A DNA stretch of 43,291 nt, taken from Oceanospirillales bacterium (GTDB lineage: Bacteria; Pseudomonadota; Gammaproteobacteria; Xanthomonadales; SZUA-36). The stretch is from the NCBI GenBank assembly GCA_003233115.1, contig QIKV01000166.1, positions 1 through 43,291 on the forward strand, written 5' to 3'. The notes under the pieces were generated by a model. It was not told the DNA's origin and searched no databases. It saw only the letters and a program-made list of their open reading frames with translations. The translations under genes and the position numbers were made by a program. Positions 18,195 through 27,930 of this stretch are shown here, piece after piece (the stretch's first letter is position 1; every line of letters begins with the position of its first letter).

Positions 18195-19853
18195 ATGTAC
18201 ATCTACGATGATTATGACCGCAAAATCGTCAATGAGCGTGTCACTCAATTCAGGGATCAAACCCGGCGTTATCTCGCTGGAACCCTGGCCGAAGAAGAAT
18301 TTCTGCCATTGCGTCTGCAAAACGGCCTTTATGTGCAGCGCCTGGCACCCATGTTGAGAATTGCCGTGCCCTATGGAATGCTCAACAGCACTCAGTTGCG
18401 CCGTCTGGCGCGCATTACCCGCGATTATGATAAAGGCTACGCGCACTTTACAACCCGTCAGAATCTACAGCTTAACTGGCCCAGGCTGGAAGAGGTGCCG
18501 GATATCCTGGCCGAACTGGCCCAGGTCGACATGCATGCAGTACAAACCAGCGGAAAATGCATTCGCAATATCACTTCAGACCCCTTTGCCGGCGTTGCCA
18601 AAGACGAAGTAGCCGACCCCCGTCCCTACTGCGAACTGATCCGCCAGTGGTCGACCCTGCATCCTGAATTCGCCTTCCTGCCGCACAAGTTTAAAGTTGC
18701 GGTGAGTGGATCTGAGACCGATCGCGCGGCCATTCAGGTGCACGATATAGGTATTCAGTTGGTTCGCCAAAATAACGCAATCGGCTACCGGATTTATGTC
18801 GGTGGCGGCCTCGGTCGTATCCCGGTATTGGGCAGCGTCATGCGTGAGTTCCTGCCCGAACAAGATTTACTTTCTTACCTCGAGGCCATCGTGCGCGTGT
18901 ATAACCTTCTGGGTCGCCGCGATAACAGGCACAAGGGCCGCATTAAGATTTTAGTGCGCTCTTTGGGCGTTGTGGTTTTTGCGCAGAAGGTTGAGAAAGA
19001 GTGGGCGCACACTAAAGACGGTGTGCAGCAACTCACGCCAGCGTCGCTGGACTGGGCCAGGCGTTTCTTTAGCGCACCGGCTTACCAGATCATTGACCAC
19101 GAAACCGCACAGACCAAAGTTGATCAACACGCAGCACGGGATAAACACTTCAGCCGCTGGGTGGAACACAACACCCACCCGCACCGCGTGCCCGGCTATA
19201 TTTCGGTGGTGCTATCGACCAAGCCCGTGGGCGTACCGCCGGGTGACGTCACCAACCAGCAGTTGGAAGCAATTGCCGACCTGGCGGACCGATATAGCTT
19301 TGGAGAGGCGCGTGCGACCCGCGCGCAAAACGTGGTACTTGCCGACGTTCAACTAGAGCAGTTGCATGAATTATGGCTGGCAGCGAAACAACAGGGTTTC
19401 GCCACACCCAATATAGGCACCCTGACCGACATGGTCTGTTGCCCTGGCGGAGACTTCTGTACGCTGGCCAATGCCAAATCCACCCCCATCGCAGCAGCCA
19501 TTCAGAAAAAATTCGATGATATGGACTACCTCTACGACCTGGGTAACCTGGATTTGAATATCTCCGGCTGCATGAATGCCTGTGGCCACCACCATATAGG
19601 CAATATTGGCATTCTCGGTGTCGATAAAAAGGGTGAGGAGTATTACCAGATTCAACTGGGTGGAGATTCCGGTAAAAGCGCCCGCTTCGGCAAGGTGTTG
19701 GGCCCCGGTTTTAATCCAAAGGACGTGCCGGAAATAGTCGCCAGGATTTTGAGCGTGTTTGTGGAATACCGCCAAACGGAAGAGCTATTTGTCGACACTT
19801 ATCATCGCATCGGCCCGGGACCCTTTAAAGAGCGTGTTTATGCCACAAAGTAA
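18195..19853 (+). CDS. cysI: Sulfite reductase hemoprotein (nitrite/sulfite reductase family)
   Basis: 552 residues with the duplicated siroheme reductase fold. The first half has HFTTRQNLQLNW and TSGKCIRNITSDPFAG; the 4Fe-4S/siroheme cysteines are in MVCCPGGDFCTLA and SGCMNACGHHHIGNIG in the second half, the C-x5-C and C-x3-C spacing expected. It reduces sulfite to sulfide by six electrons. No CysJ flavoprotein gene follows; instead a DUF934 gene overlaps its end, a combination common in proteobacteria that lack CysJ. The electron donor is therefore uncertain. A role as nitrite reductase is less likely given cysH and the cysB-type gene beside it. Confidence 0.93.
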   Translation: MYIYDDYDRKIVNERVTQFRDQTRRYLAGTLAEEEFLPLRLQNGLYVQRLAPMLRIAVPYGMLNSTQLRRLARITRDYDKGYAHFTTRQNLQLNWPRLEEVPDILAELAQVDMHAVQTSGKCIRNITSDPFAGVAKDEVADPRPYCELIRQWSTLHPEFAFLPHKFKVAVSGSETDRAAIQVHDIGIQLVRQNNAIGYRIYVGGGLGRIPVLGSVMREFLPEQDLLSYLEAIVRVYNLLGRRDNRHKGRIKILVRSLGVVVFAQKVEKEWAHTKDGVQQLTPASLDWARRFFSAPAYQIIDHETAQTKVDQHAARDKHFSRWVEHNTHPHRVPGYISVVLSTKPVGVPPGDVTNQQLEAIADLADRYSFGEARATRAQNVVLADVQLEQLHELWLAAKQQGFATPNIGTLTDMVCCPGGDFCTLANAKSTPIAAAIQKKFDDMDYLYDLGNLDLNISGCMNACGHHHIGNIGILGVDKKGEEYYQIQLGGDSGKSARFGKVLGPGFNPKDVPEIVARILSVFVEYRQTEELFVDTYHRIGPGPFKERVYATK

Positions 19854-20373
19854 TGGCCGGAAAAACCTGCTTATTGACGGCCGAATCGCGGTTAACCGAT
19901 GGCGGCTAATTACTATGGATCAGGCACAGGAATTACTTACCAGGTCGGCAATTCCGCCAGGTAAGGTTATCTTGCCCTGCAACTTGTGGAACAGCCTTCG
20001 ACAGGAGCTGGTACCACGCCAGGGCGACATTGGTGTTTGGCTGGACAGTGATGAAAGTGCAGAACTAATCGCCGAAAGCGTAACGACTCTGCCTCTGATT
20101 GCGATTCACTTCCCGGTATTTGCAGATGGCCGCGGCTTTTCCAATGCGCGCCTGTTGCGTGAGCGCTATGGATTTACCGGTGAGTTGCGAGCAATAGGGT
20201 GTTTTATTCGCGATCAGCTTACTTTTTTACGCCGCTGTGGAATCAATGCTTTCGTATTTGAAGGCGAGGAATCACTGGAGGAAATTGGCAACTCATTGAA
20301 TGACTTCTCTGCAACCTACCAGATCACCACCGATCAGAGTCTTCCAATCTTCAGGCGCAGGGCCTTGTTCTGA
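19840..20373 (+). CDS. DUF934 family protein, partner of sulfite reductase
   Basis: 177 residues from the ATG at 19840, which overlaps the cysI end by 14 bases and has AAAGAGCG ahead of it. The family markers are present: IAVNRWRL near the N-terminus, GDIGVWLDSDESAE, IAIHFPVFADGRGFSNARLLRERYG and GELRAIGCFIRDQL. DUF934 genes almost always lie beside cysI-type sulfite reductases; a role in electron delivery or assembly is assumed in the literature but not settled. Translational overlap with cysI supports a stoichiometric partner. Confidence 0.88.
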   Translation: MPQSNGRKNLLIDGRIAVNRWRLITMDQAQELLTRSAIPPGKVILPCNLWNSLRQELVPRQGDIGVWLDSDESAELIAESVTTLPLIAIHFPVFADGRGFSNARLLRERYGFTGELRAIGCFIRDQLTFLRRCGINAFVFEGEESLEEIGNSLNDFSATYQITTDQSLPIFRRRALF

Positions 20374-20381
20374 ATCAGCTT

Positions 20382-20398
20382 TGCAAAAGTACTTTGCA
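20382..20398. repeat. Small inverted repeat between DUF934 and queA
   Basis: TGCAAA (20382-20387) and TTTGCA (20393-20398) form a six-pair stem with a five-base loop in the 70-base convergent gap. There is no T-tract, so it is at most a weak hairpin for either transcript. Confidence 0.3.
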
Positions 20399-20443
20399 GG
20401 AATGCGGCTTTAACTGGCAACGGGACAGGTACAACTTACCGGC

Positions 20444-21460
20444 TTATTGCACCAGCATGGCATCACCATAGCTGAAAAACCGATAGCGCTGTGCGACCGC
20501 ATGTCGATAAGCTGCCAATGTTTGCTGCCGACCGGCGAAGGCACTTAGAAGCATCAACAGGGTGGACTCGGGCAAATGAAAATTGGTGATCATCGCGTCC
20601 ACTACCCTGAAATCATAGCCCGGATAGATAAATATCCGGCTGTCGCCGGAAAACGGTGCCAGTTGCCCAGTCTGCGCAGCGGTTTCAAGGCTGCGCACCG
20701 CAGTCGTGCCCACGGCCACTACGCGTCCTCCACGTGTTCTGGCTGCAGCAACCGCATCACAAGCAGCCTGCGGTACTTCAAGTCTCTCAGCATGCATGGC
20801 GTGGTCTTCAATGTTCTCCACCCTCACCGGCTGGAATGTTCCGGCTCCCACATGCAAGGTAACGGTAGTTGATTGGATACCGGCGTCATTAAGCAGATCC
20901 AGCAGGGGTTGGTCAAAATGGAGGCCGGCCGTGGGTGCCGCAACGGCACCCGGTGCTTCAGCAAAAATGGTCTGGTAGCGCCGCCGGTCGCGGTTCGTGT
21001 CTGCACGCGTGATGTACGGTGGTAGCGGCATGTGGCCGAATCGTTCCAGCCAGTCCATTAAATCTCCGTGGACCGCTCTCAGGTGGTAAAAACCGTCCTC
21101 GCGCCCGATCACCTGCAACTCACTGCCATCTTCCAGCACCAGCGTGCCACCAGGTTGTGGGGATTTACTGGCACGCACCTGCGCCAGGCATTCCTGCTGC
21201 CCCAATAAGCGCTCCAGCAGGATTTCAACCTGGCCACCCGTGGCTTTATGGCCGAACAACCGGGCAGGAATTACCCGGGTGTTGTTGAAAACAAGCAAAT
21301 CACCCTGCTTCAGCAAGCCCGGAAGCTGGTTAAATCTCCTGTCAGCCAGGCCGCCTGTCTGCCGGTCGAAGCACAGCAGGCGACTGGCGCTGCGTTCAGC
21401 CAGCGGTGCTTGCGCTATCAGTTCAGCCGGCAACTCGTAGTGGAAATCTGTGCGTTTCAT
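20444..21460 (-). CDS. queA: S-adenosylmethionine:tRNA ribosyltransferase-isomerase
   Basis: 338 residues. It starts [19 protein letters not shown] as QueA proteins do, and has [56 protein letters not shown] and [16 protein letters not shown]. It converts preQ1 in tRNA to epoxyqueuosine precursor. Its usual neighbour tgt is downstream on the same strand but separated by the convergent/divergent cysteine block. It begins 45 bases after the end of the S8 protease. Confidence 0.97.
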   Translation of the reverse strand: MKRTDFHYELPAELIAQAPLAERSASRLLCFDRQTGGLADRRFNQLPGLLKQGDLLVFNNTRVIPARLFGHKATGGQVEILLERLLGQQECLAQVRASKSPQPGGTLVLEDGSELQVIGREDGFYHLRAVHGDLMDWLERFGHMPLPPYITRADTNRDRRRYQTIFAEAPGAVAAPTAGLHFDQPLLDLLNDAGIQSTTVTLHVGAGTFQPVRVENIEDHAMHAERLEVPQAACDAVAAARTRGGRVVAVGTTAVRSLETAAQTGQLAPFSGDSRIFIYPGYDFRVVDAMITNFHLPESTLLMLLSAFAGRQQTLAAYRHAVAQRYRFFSYGDAMLVQ

Positions 21461-21505
21461 TCCTTGCCGGTATTACGGAATCGCCAGCAGCAGAGCCGCA
21501 TCCTG

Positions 21506-24500
21506 CTACTGGCAATCGAGGCGATCGGTCAGCTTCTCGGTGGCGTCCGTACGATTAATTGTGCCGCTTAGCGGTGACAGGAATGAATAATCCAGTGTCC
21601 AGGTCATATTGTTCTCATCGGCAAAATTCCTGGTGAACTGACCGGCAGTGCCGAATGATACTGGTTTTGCATCACACACAGCACAGTAGCCGCTGAATTG
21701 CAGCAACGGCATTTCACTGGCTGTCGGTGACTGGTTGTTGTCACCAGGCGCCGCCAACAACCAGCGTGGATTGCCGTCATCATCATAAAGGAAGTGTATG
21801 GATACCTGCGATACGCGATTGACCATGGTGCTGGAGCCACCGACACCGATGGCCGGTCTTGACCACAGACCGGTATAACTGCGCTCGGTGCCACCAATAT
21901 TCGGGCAGGTCTGTGCTGATAACGGCTTCATTCTTTCACTGCCGTTTTGTCCATACAGCACGAAAGAAAATATACTGTCCTGCGCCGCAAGCGTGGTAAC
22001 TGACACGCGGCCGATGGGGTTTTCCTGCTGCAACGTCCCATCGTTGGTGAATCGGATCAATTCGGCTGTCCATATATTACCCGTGGGCTCCGGTGCAGAG
22101 GCCAGGTACCAGTCCGGCTTGCCGTCCTGATCATAGGTGTACCAGATAAAGGCTCGCCAATCGCCTATCCTGGCATAGTCAAATCCCTGGCTCAGGTCGG
22201 GTCGTGACGACGGAACCCACAAACCCTCCGTTAAGGGTATCGGGGTACCGGTAAAGGTAACGTCTGCCTGGATCCTGGCTGCTGTATCGGAACCCCCTTT
22301 GTTTTTCAACACCGTGTACCAGCGTCCCGGAGTCAGCATGCTGCCGCTGACCGTTACACTGGGGCCGCTGCCACCACCGCCACTGCCAGTGGCAACAGGA
22401 GCACCGCTCATATCAGGTGCTGCAGCAAAAGGAACGTTTGCAAACGCAGCACCAAAGGCCATCCGGTACAGTTCAATGTCCAGATTGTCACTCTGTACAC
22501 CATCCTCGCCGGAGGCTGTGACGGTCAAAGAGTCTGCGCCGGGGGGCACATCAATATATGCCAGGTTATGCATACCGCCGCCCTTGACAGTCAATCCGCG
22601 GCTGATGCCGCTCATCAGTGCCAGCGTGCTGGGTGCTGCAACAGCAGTCTTGGTGAAAGTGACGGGGATAATGCCAATATTGTTCGGGGTTGCCCGCCGG
22701 GTGCCAATGCCCACCGCGCCGATCAACTCGGTTCCAGACTTCACACCTACATTATCCCACGACAAACGGATATTCTGACTGGCGCCTGGCGCCACGATGC
22801 CATTTCCGCTGGCATACAGGGTTGACAGTGTATTCTTGCCCACAACTGCCGATTTCAGGGTTACTTCGTCGGGGTCGTTGGTAGCCTGCCAATTTTGCAC
22901 AATCACCCAATAGTTACCGGCAACCGGCGTAAACAAATCACACAATTCTATTTCTGTCGGCGAGGTACTTGCACAAAGCTCTTCACTCTCCTGTGCAACA
23001 CCATCGTTATTGGCGTCCAGGCCGACAAACAGATCAAGGTCTTTGGCGGTTGAAGCCAGTGTTTCTGTATGCAGCCACAAGCTATCCGGTGGAACATTGA
23101 TGGACAGGGCCAACAAACCAGCCGAGTTGTCATAGGGGCTGTCCTTGGTGGGGTCCTGTGGTAAATTTGCAACCGTTTCAGTGGGTACTACCAGGCCGCC
23201 ACTGGTAAATGTCGCATCCGGCATGGCCGCCAGCCCATTGAGGGAAAAGTCCTGCCACCCGGAGATTTCTCCACTACTGATTGTCCACTCGGCCGGCAAT
23301 TCACCGCCGTCAGCAAAAACAGCTACGGTGAAAACCGCATCCGGAAGGCTGCCGGAACTGAGCCGGATCTCTCCGTACACCCAGGAACCAACTACTTCAG
23401 CCTGGGAGAGCTCAATGTTAATGTTGAGCATACGGCTGGCACCACTGGCCAGCGTAAAACTTGCTGGTGAAATATTAACAACGACACCACTGGGGAAGCC
23501 AGCCGGTGCAGCACTCCAGCTTGCGCCGCCCACGAGATCCGTAACCGTGCGGCTAAAACTGCAGTTGTTACGGCAAACTGTATCCACCAGGCTCGGCAGG
23601 TTCAGAGCCTTCGGGTCGCCGCCCTGGCTGGGATCAGCCGCCAGGAAACCACTCTCGGTTTCGTTGACATAGAGTCCTGCGTTAACCGCCAGGCCAAGCC
23701 TGGGCCTGCCTGCACCACGTTTGTGCGGCGTTGCCACTGAGCCATCGAAATCCTTGGCCAGTTCCGGCGTGGCCGTCATCGTAATAGCCGATGCAATCAT
23801 CGCAGGGGTCCAGTCCGGATGGACCGCTTTGATCAAAGCTGCGCTGCCGGTGACATGCGGTGAGGCCATGGACGTTCCGGATAAAAACGCGTAACTGCTA
23901 CTGTCAGGCACATAGGCGGCCAGTATGGATACGCCCGGTGCAATGAGATCAGGTTTAAGAATATCTTCAACCGGGGGCAAATTGGGTCCACGGGAAGTGA
24001 AGCTGGCGAGCTGATCTGCAACTTCAGGGAGATGCATAACACGTGAACTGCTCATAGCTCCCTGGTGGCCACTACCGCTGGCAAGCCAGTTGCGCAATTC
24101 ATCGCCCGCCTGGGCACCTAAATGTGATGCTGGCAGACAATGGGCATCAGCTACCACTGACTCGCCTTGTGCGCTGGTGTTGGCAAGAATGTAACCGCCC
24201 GCCCCGGCCAGCATAAGGTTCTTGCCTTTTTCTACACGGCCGTACTTACCACGGTCGCATACGACGATTTCACCATTAAAAGTTCCGGGTGCAAAAGGAT
24301 TGCTGGCACCGGTATTGCCGTCACAGTCCGCTTGCAACTCAGCATCACCCACGCCACACAAAGCATTACCAAAATCCTTAGCATGGACAATATTTCTGAC
24401 ACCAATACCAGTCGTCAGGCTCGCACCCAGCCATTCAGCAGGCGGGGCTGTATCACCGCCACTCAGGTCTCTGACAAGATTTCCGAAGAAACGGTCGTGG

Positions 24501-25717
24501 GTGGCGGCGCCTACAGCGGTAATCCACGGCGCGTTGGCGGGTGAACCGATTGTGCCGGGGTTGGGCCCTGAATTGCCGGCGGAAGTGGCAACGAAAATTC
24601 CGGCTGCTCTGGCATTGAGGTAAGCCTTGGCCGTAGTGCCTGCATGCCACGGGTTCACAGCATCAGAACCAATGGAGTAGTTGATCACATCGACCTGGTC
24701 GGTAATGGCCTGATCAATGGCTTTTAAGATGGCAGATGACTGGCAACCATCATCGTCCGGATCATTCGGGTCGCCAAGGTAGCACACGCGGTAGCTGACA
24801 ATATTCGCATTCGGCGCGACCCCGGCGATGTTCAGGAGTTTGCCGGAGGCGGTCACGGTTCGCGGATCGCCCGCAACGGTTGATGCTACGTGGGTACCAT
24901 GGCCGGTATTGTCGCGGCCGTTATTGTTTTCTTCAACGACGGTCGTGGCAGGGTCGTCCTTTACAAAGTCATATACCCCGACCAGCTTGTCGTTACACTC
25001 TACCGCAGCGTCAGAACACAAGCCGAGTTGTGCCGGGTAGGGGTTGACGTGATCCCAGGCGCCATTGCCAGGCGGTACACCTTCGCCCGGATCTGCAAAC
25101 GAAGGATGGGCCCAGTTCACACCCGAATCAATGATGCCAACGACAATGCCCTCACCACCAGTCGGCGCAAACCCGCTGTCGCCATTGTGGATTTCATTCG
25201 CACCGATCCAGTTCGGCCCTGAGTCCGTATTCAGCTTCTGAATTTCATCAGGTACTACATCGGCTACGTCAGGCATGTTGCGCAAGGCCTCGGCTTCAGC
25301 CGCACTGAGCTCTGTCGCAAAACCATTCACGGCATTCCGATAGCGATGTATCGTTGTCAACTGGCGTCCCAGTTCAAGCGTTGCAGCACCGCGCAGATAA
25401 TTAAACCGTTCATCCAGGAATTGCAAATATTGGCGTGAGCGGGCCGACTTGACATCCAGCTTACCCGCACCCGTGTAAGCGTTGGCGGTCGCGGGCAGGC
25501 GGGTGGAGTCAGCATCCCGTTCCGGAGTCATCAGGATTCGGCCGTCATAGGCAGCCAGCGGTGGGTCCTTCAGGACTACAATATAGCGCTGTTTACCTGC
25601 CTGACTGGCGGATGTGGGTACATTCGCACTTTTTGCAAACACGGGTGCCGTCGCTGCCAAACCCGCCAACAACATGGCAACCATGGGTCCGGCGATCAAT
25701 TTCATACGATAGTCCAT
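21506..25717 (-). CDS. Large secreted subtilisin-like (S8) serine protease
   Basis: 1403 residues. A signal peptide (cleavage after ATAPVFA, about residue 28) is followed by an I9-type propeptide (about 42-158, RYIVVLKDPPL... ending DVVPDEI). The catalytic domain holds Asp197 (GIIDSGVNWAHPSF), His273 (NTGHGTHVAST) and Ser616 (LSGTSMASPHV). A protease-associated (PA) domain is inserted between them at about 450-545 (GEIVVCDRG). After about 680 come beta-rich modules, including a pre-peptidase-like region and a C-terminal 350 residues rich in Trp/Tyr (GDWRAFIWYTYDQDGKPDWYL). AAGGA lies six bases before the chosen ATG. It lies 10 bases after gor on the same strand. Probably an exported scavenging protease. 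Confidence 0.93.
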   Translation of the reverse strand: MDYRMKLIAGPMVAMLLAGLAATAPVFAKSANVPTSASQAGKQRYIVVLKDPPLAAYDGRILMTPERDADSTRLPATANAYTGAGKLDVKSARSRQYLQFLDERFNYLRGAATLELGRQLTTIHRYRNAVNGFATELSAAEAEALRNMPDVADVVPDEIQKLNTDSGPNWIGANEIHNGDSGFAPTGGEGIVVGIIDSGVNWAHPSFADPGEGVPPGNGAWDHVNPYPAQLGLCSDAAVECNDKLVGVYDFVKDDPATTVVEENNNGRDNTGHGTHVASTVAGDPRTVTASGKLLNIAGVAPNANIVSYRVCYLGDPNDPDDDGCQSSAILKAIDQAITDQVDVINYSIGSDAVNPWHAGTTAKAYLNARAAGIFVATSAGNSGPNPGTIGSPANAPWITAVGAATHDRFFGNLVRDLSGGDTAPPAEWLGASLTTGIGVRNIVHAKDFGNALCGVGDAELQADCDGNTGASNPFAPGTFNGEIVVCDRGKYGRVEKGKNLMLAGAGGYILANTSAQGESVVADAHCLPASHLGAQAGDELRNWLASGSGHQGAMSSSRVMHLPEVADQLASFTSRGPNLPPVEDILKPDLIAPGVSILAAYVPDSSSYAFLSGTSMASPHVTGSAALIKAVHPDWTPAMIASAITMTATPELAKDFDGSVATPHKRGAGRPRLGLAVNAGLYVNETESGFLAADPSQGGDPKALNLPSLVDTVCRNNCSFSRTVTDLVGGASWSAAPAGFPSGVVVNISPASFTLASGASRMLNINIELSQAEVVGSWVYGEIRLSSGSLPDAVFTVAVFADGGELPAEWTISSGEISGWQDFSLNGLAAMPDATFTSGGLVVPTETVANLPQDPTKDSPYDNSAGLLALSINVPPDSLWLHTETLASTAKDLDLFVGLDANNDGVAQESEELCASTSPTEIELCDLFTPVAGNYWVIVQNWQATNDPDEVTLKSAVVGKNTLSTLYASGNGIVAPGASQNIRLSWDNVGVKSGTELIGAVGIGTRRATPNNIGIIPVTFTKTAVAAPSTLALMSGISRGLTVKGGGMHNLAYIDVPPGADSLTVTASGEDGVQSDNLDIELYRMAFGAAFANVPFAAAPDMSGAPVATGSGGGGSGPSVTVSGSMLTPGRWYTVLKNKGGSDTAARIQADVTFTGTPIPLTEGLWVPSSRPDLSQGFDYARIGDWRAFIWYTYDQDGKPDWYLASAPEPTGNIWTAELIRFTNDGTLQQENPIGRVSVTTLAAQDSIFSFVLYGQNGSERMKPLSAQTCPNIGGTERSYTGLWSRPAIGVGGSSTMVNRVSQVSIHFLYDDDGNPRWLLAAPGDNNQSPTASEMPLLQFSGYCAVCDAKPVSFGTAGQFTRNFADENNMTWTLDYSFLSPLSGTINRTDATEKLTDRLDCQ

Positions 25718-25727
25718 TAAAATTCCT

Positions 25728-27086
25728 TCATCCCTGTGTTGGTGTCCTCATGGTCACCAGTTCTTCCGCCGCAGTGGGGTGTATGCCTGTGGTACAGTCA
25801 AATTGCTGTTTTGTAAGGCCTGATTTTACCGCAACTGCGAAGCCTTGCACAATTTCGGGTGCATCCAGGCCAACGACATGCAAGCCGACGACTTTATCAG
25901 AGGAAGCCTGCACTATCAGTTTCATCATGGTTTTTTCCCTTCTGCCTGACAAAGTGTGCTTCATCGGTGTAAATTCAGATTTATAAATTTCTACTTCGCC
26001 ATAGTGGGTTGCCGCATCTTTCTCGGTCACCCCAACGGTCGCAACCGGCGGGTGGGAAAATACTGCAGACGGGATAAAATCGTGGTCAGCCGGCCGTGGA
26101 TTGCCGCCGAACTCACTGTCAGCAAAAGCATGGCCTTCCATCAATGCCACCGGTGTCAGGTTGACGCGGCTGGTCACATCACCCACGGCAAAAACACTCG
26201 GCAGGTTGGTGCGGGAGTACTCGTCCACCGGGATCATTCCTCCAGGCATGGCATGTACCCCGGCAGCTCGCAAACCAAGGTTCTGAACATTCGGCACCCG
26301 GCCGGTGGCAAACATAACGGTATCTGCCTGCAACTCGCTGCCATCGTCAAGCTTCGCTGTTATCTGACCCCCGGTGGTCCTGATCAGTTCAGTGACGTTG
26401 GTGTACAAGCGTATGTCAATTCCCTTTTCTGTCATCTCCCCGGCCAGTGTGTCGCGTACATCATGATCAAAACCGCGCAGAATTTGCTCCCCGCGATAGA
26501 CCTGCACGACACCAGATCCCAATCCATTGAAAATACCGGCAAACTCACAGGCAATAAACCCGCCACCGACAACGATGACGCGCTCCGGCAGCGTTTTGAG
26601 GTAAAACGCCTCATCCGAGGTGATGCCGTGCTCAATACCGGAGATTTCCGGTGTCCACGGCCGTCCTCCGGTTGCAATCAGTATTTTTTCGGCACTAACA
26701 ATATCCTCACCAAGCTGAACCTGGTGTGAATCCAGCAACTTGCCATGCACCGGATAGAGTTTAACGTCCGCATCGCTCAACAGCGCCAGGTAGACCCGGT
26801 TCAGGCGGTCGATTTCGCGGTCCTTGTTTGCAATCAGGCGGGCCCAACTGAAACTTGTCTCGCCAACCTCCCAGCCATAGCCGGCTGCGTCCTCGAATTC
26901 TTCCGCAAAATGGGCCGCGTATGAAAACAGTTTCTTGGGTACGCAACCACGTATGACACAGGTGCCGCCGACCCTGCTGGATTCACAGACACCCACGCGG
27001 GCACCATAGCCGGCCGCGACCCGCGCAGCGCGCACGCCGCCGGAACCGGCACCGATAACAAACAGGTCGTAATCAAATTTGCGCAT
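25728..27086 (-). CDS. gor: Glutathione-disulfide reductase
   Basis: 452 residues. FAD-binding IGAGSGGVRAAR is near residues 11-22, the redox-active disulfide is GGTCVIRGCVPKKL with Cys43 and Cys48, the NADPH fold is VVGGGFIACEFAGI, the second FAD motif is FAVGDVTSRVNLTPVA, and the C-terminal partner histidine is in TGIHPTAAEELVT. It keeps glutathione reduced, which also serves the formaldehyde pathway encoded earlier. It is divergent from the ccm operon over 214 bases. Confidence 0.96.
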   Translation of the reverse strand: MRKFDYDLFVIGAGSGGVRAARVAAGYGARVGVCESSRVGGTCVIRGCVPKKLFSYAAHFAEEFEDAAGYGWEVGETSFSWARLIANKDREIDRLNRVYLALLSDADVKLYPVHGKLLDSHQVQLGEDIVSAEKILIATGGRPWTPEISGIEHGITSDEAFYLKTLPERVIVVGGGFIACEFAGIFNGLGSGVVQVYRGEQILRGFDHDVRDTLAGEMTEKGIDIRLYTNVTELIRTTGGQITAKLDDGSELQADTVMFATGRVPNVQNLGLRAAGVHAMPGGMIPVDEYSRTNLPSVFAVGDVTSRVNLTPVALMEGHAFADSEFGGNPRPADHDFIPSAVFSHPPVATVGVTEKDAATHYGEVEIYKSEFTPMKHTLSGRREKTMMKLIVQASSDKVVGLHVVGLDAPEIVQGFAVAVKSGLTKQQFDCTTGIHPTAAEELVTMRTPTQG

Positions 27087-27182
27087 GAGTTTCCTTCGAA
27101 CGGCGACCGCCCTTTTTTGTTGCCTTCAACGGGCATTTTACTGTTTATTGTCTGATAAAGACCATTTACATGACTAAAATCA

Positions 27183-27211
27183 TTCACAGAGCACTATTGC
27201 TGGGTCATAAT
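27183..27211 (+). promoter_or_regulatory. Sigma-70-type promoter of the ccm operon
   Basis: TTCACA (27183-27188) and CATAAT (27206-27211) are 17 bases apart; each matches consensus at five of six positions. It lies about 90 bases before ccmA, in the divergent gap with gor. Confidence 0.55.
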
Positions 27212-27300
27212 CTCCGCATTGAATTTCCGGCCAGCGAGCCCAACAACTAACCCTGACCCAAATTGCCGGGTGCCAGCACGCCTTCGAGGTGGTAGTAACC

Positions 27301-27930
27301 ATGCTTTCAGTATCAAAACTCAGTTTTGAACGCTATTTTGAGCGGGTCTTCGAGCCGGTCAGCTTCAGGCTGGAGGCCGGCTCCCTATTGCTGGTAACCG
27401 GGGTGAACGGCTGCGGCAAAACCACGCTGCTGAGGCTACTGGCAGGTCTGCTTGAACCCAGTGAAGGTGAGCTGACGTGCCACGAACAACCCCTGTATGC
27501 CGGCCATACCCCGGCCATCAAGGATGATCTGAGTGTAGAGGAGAACATACGTTTCATGATGCGCTTCATGGGCCAGCGTGATGCAGAAACAGACACAACC
27601 AACAGCGGGCTGTGCCAGGCAGTCATTGCCAGGATTGGCCTGGCAGAAGTTGCCCAACAGGAAGGACGTACTTTGTCTGCCGGCCAGCGTAAGCGCTGTT
27701 CTTTGTCACGGCTTTTATTCTGCGATGAGGCACTGTGGCTGCTGGACGAACCTTATTCCAACCTCGACCGCGAGGGAATCACCATGCTGGACGGCGTTGT
27801 CAGGGAGCACCTGGATGCCGGTGGCAGTTGCGTGATGACCACCCACGGCAGTTTGCGGCCTGAGGGCTTTGAACTGCAGGAATGTTACCTGCAGAGCGGT
27901 CGCCACCCATCTGCGTGGCAGGCGGCGTGA
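27301..27930 (+). CDS. ccmA: Heme exporter ATP-binding protein CcmA
   Basis: 209 residues from the ATG at 27301, with GAGGTGG about ten bases ahead. ABC motifs: Walker A GVNGCGKTTLL (34-44), signature LSAGQRKRCSLSRLL, Walker B LWLLDEPYSNLD, switch histidine in MTTHGS. With CcmB and CcmC it releases heme-loaded CcmE in System I cytochrome c maturation. Its stop overlaps the GTG of ccmB. Confidence 0.95.
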   Translation: MLSVSKLSFERYFERVFEPVSFRLEAGSLLLVTGVNGCGKTTLLRLLAGLLEPSEGELTCHEQPLYAGHTPAIKDDLSVEENIRFMMRFMGQRDAETDTTNSGLCQAVIARIGLAEVAQQEGRTLSAGQRKRCSLSRLLFCDEALWLLDEPYSNLDREGITMLDGVVREHLDAGGSCVMTTHGSLRPEGFELQECYLQSGRHPSAWQAA

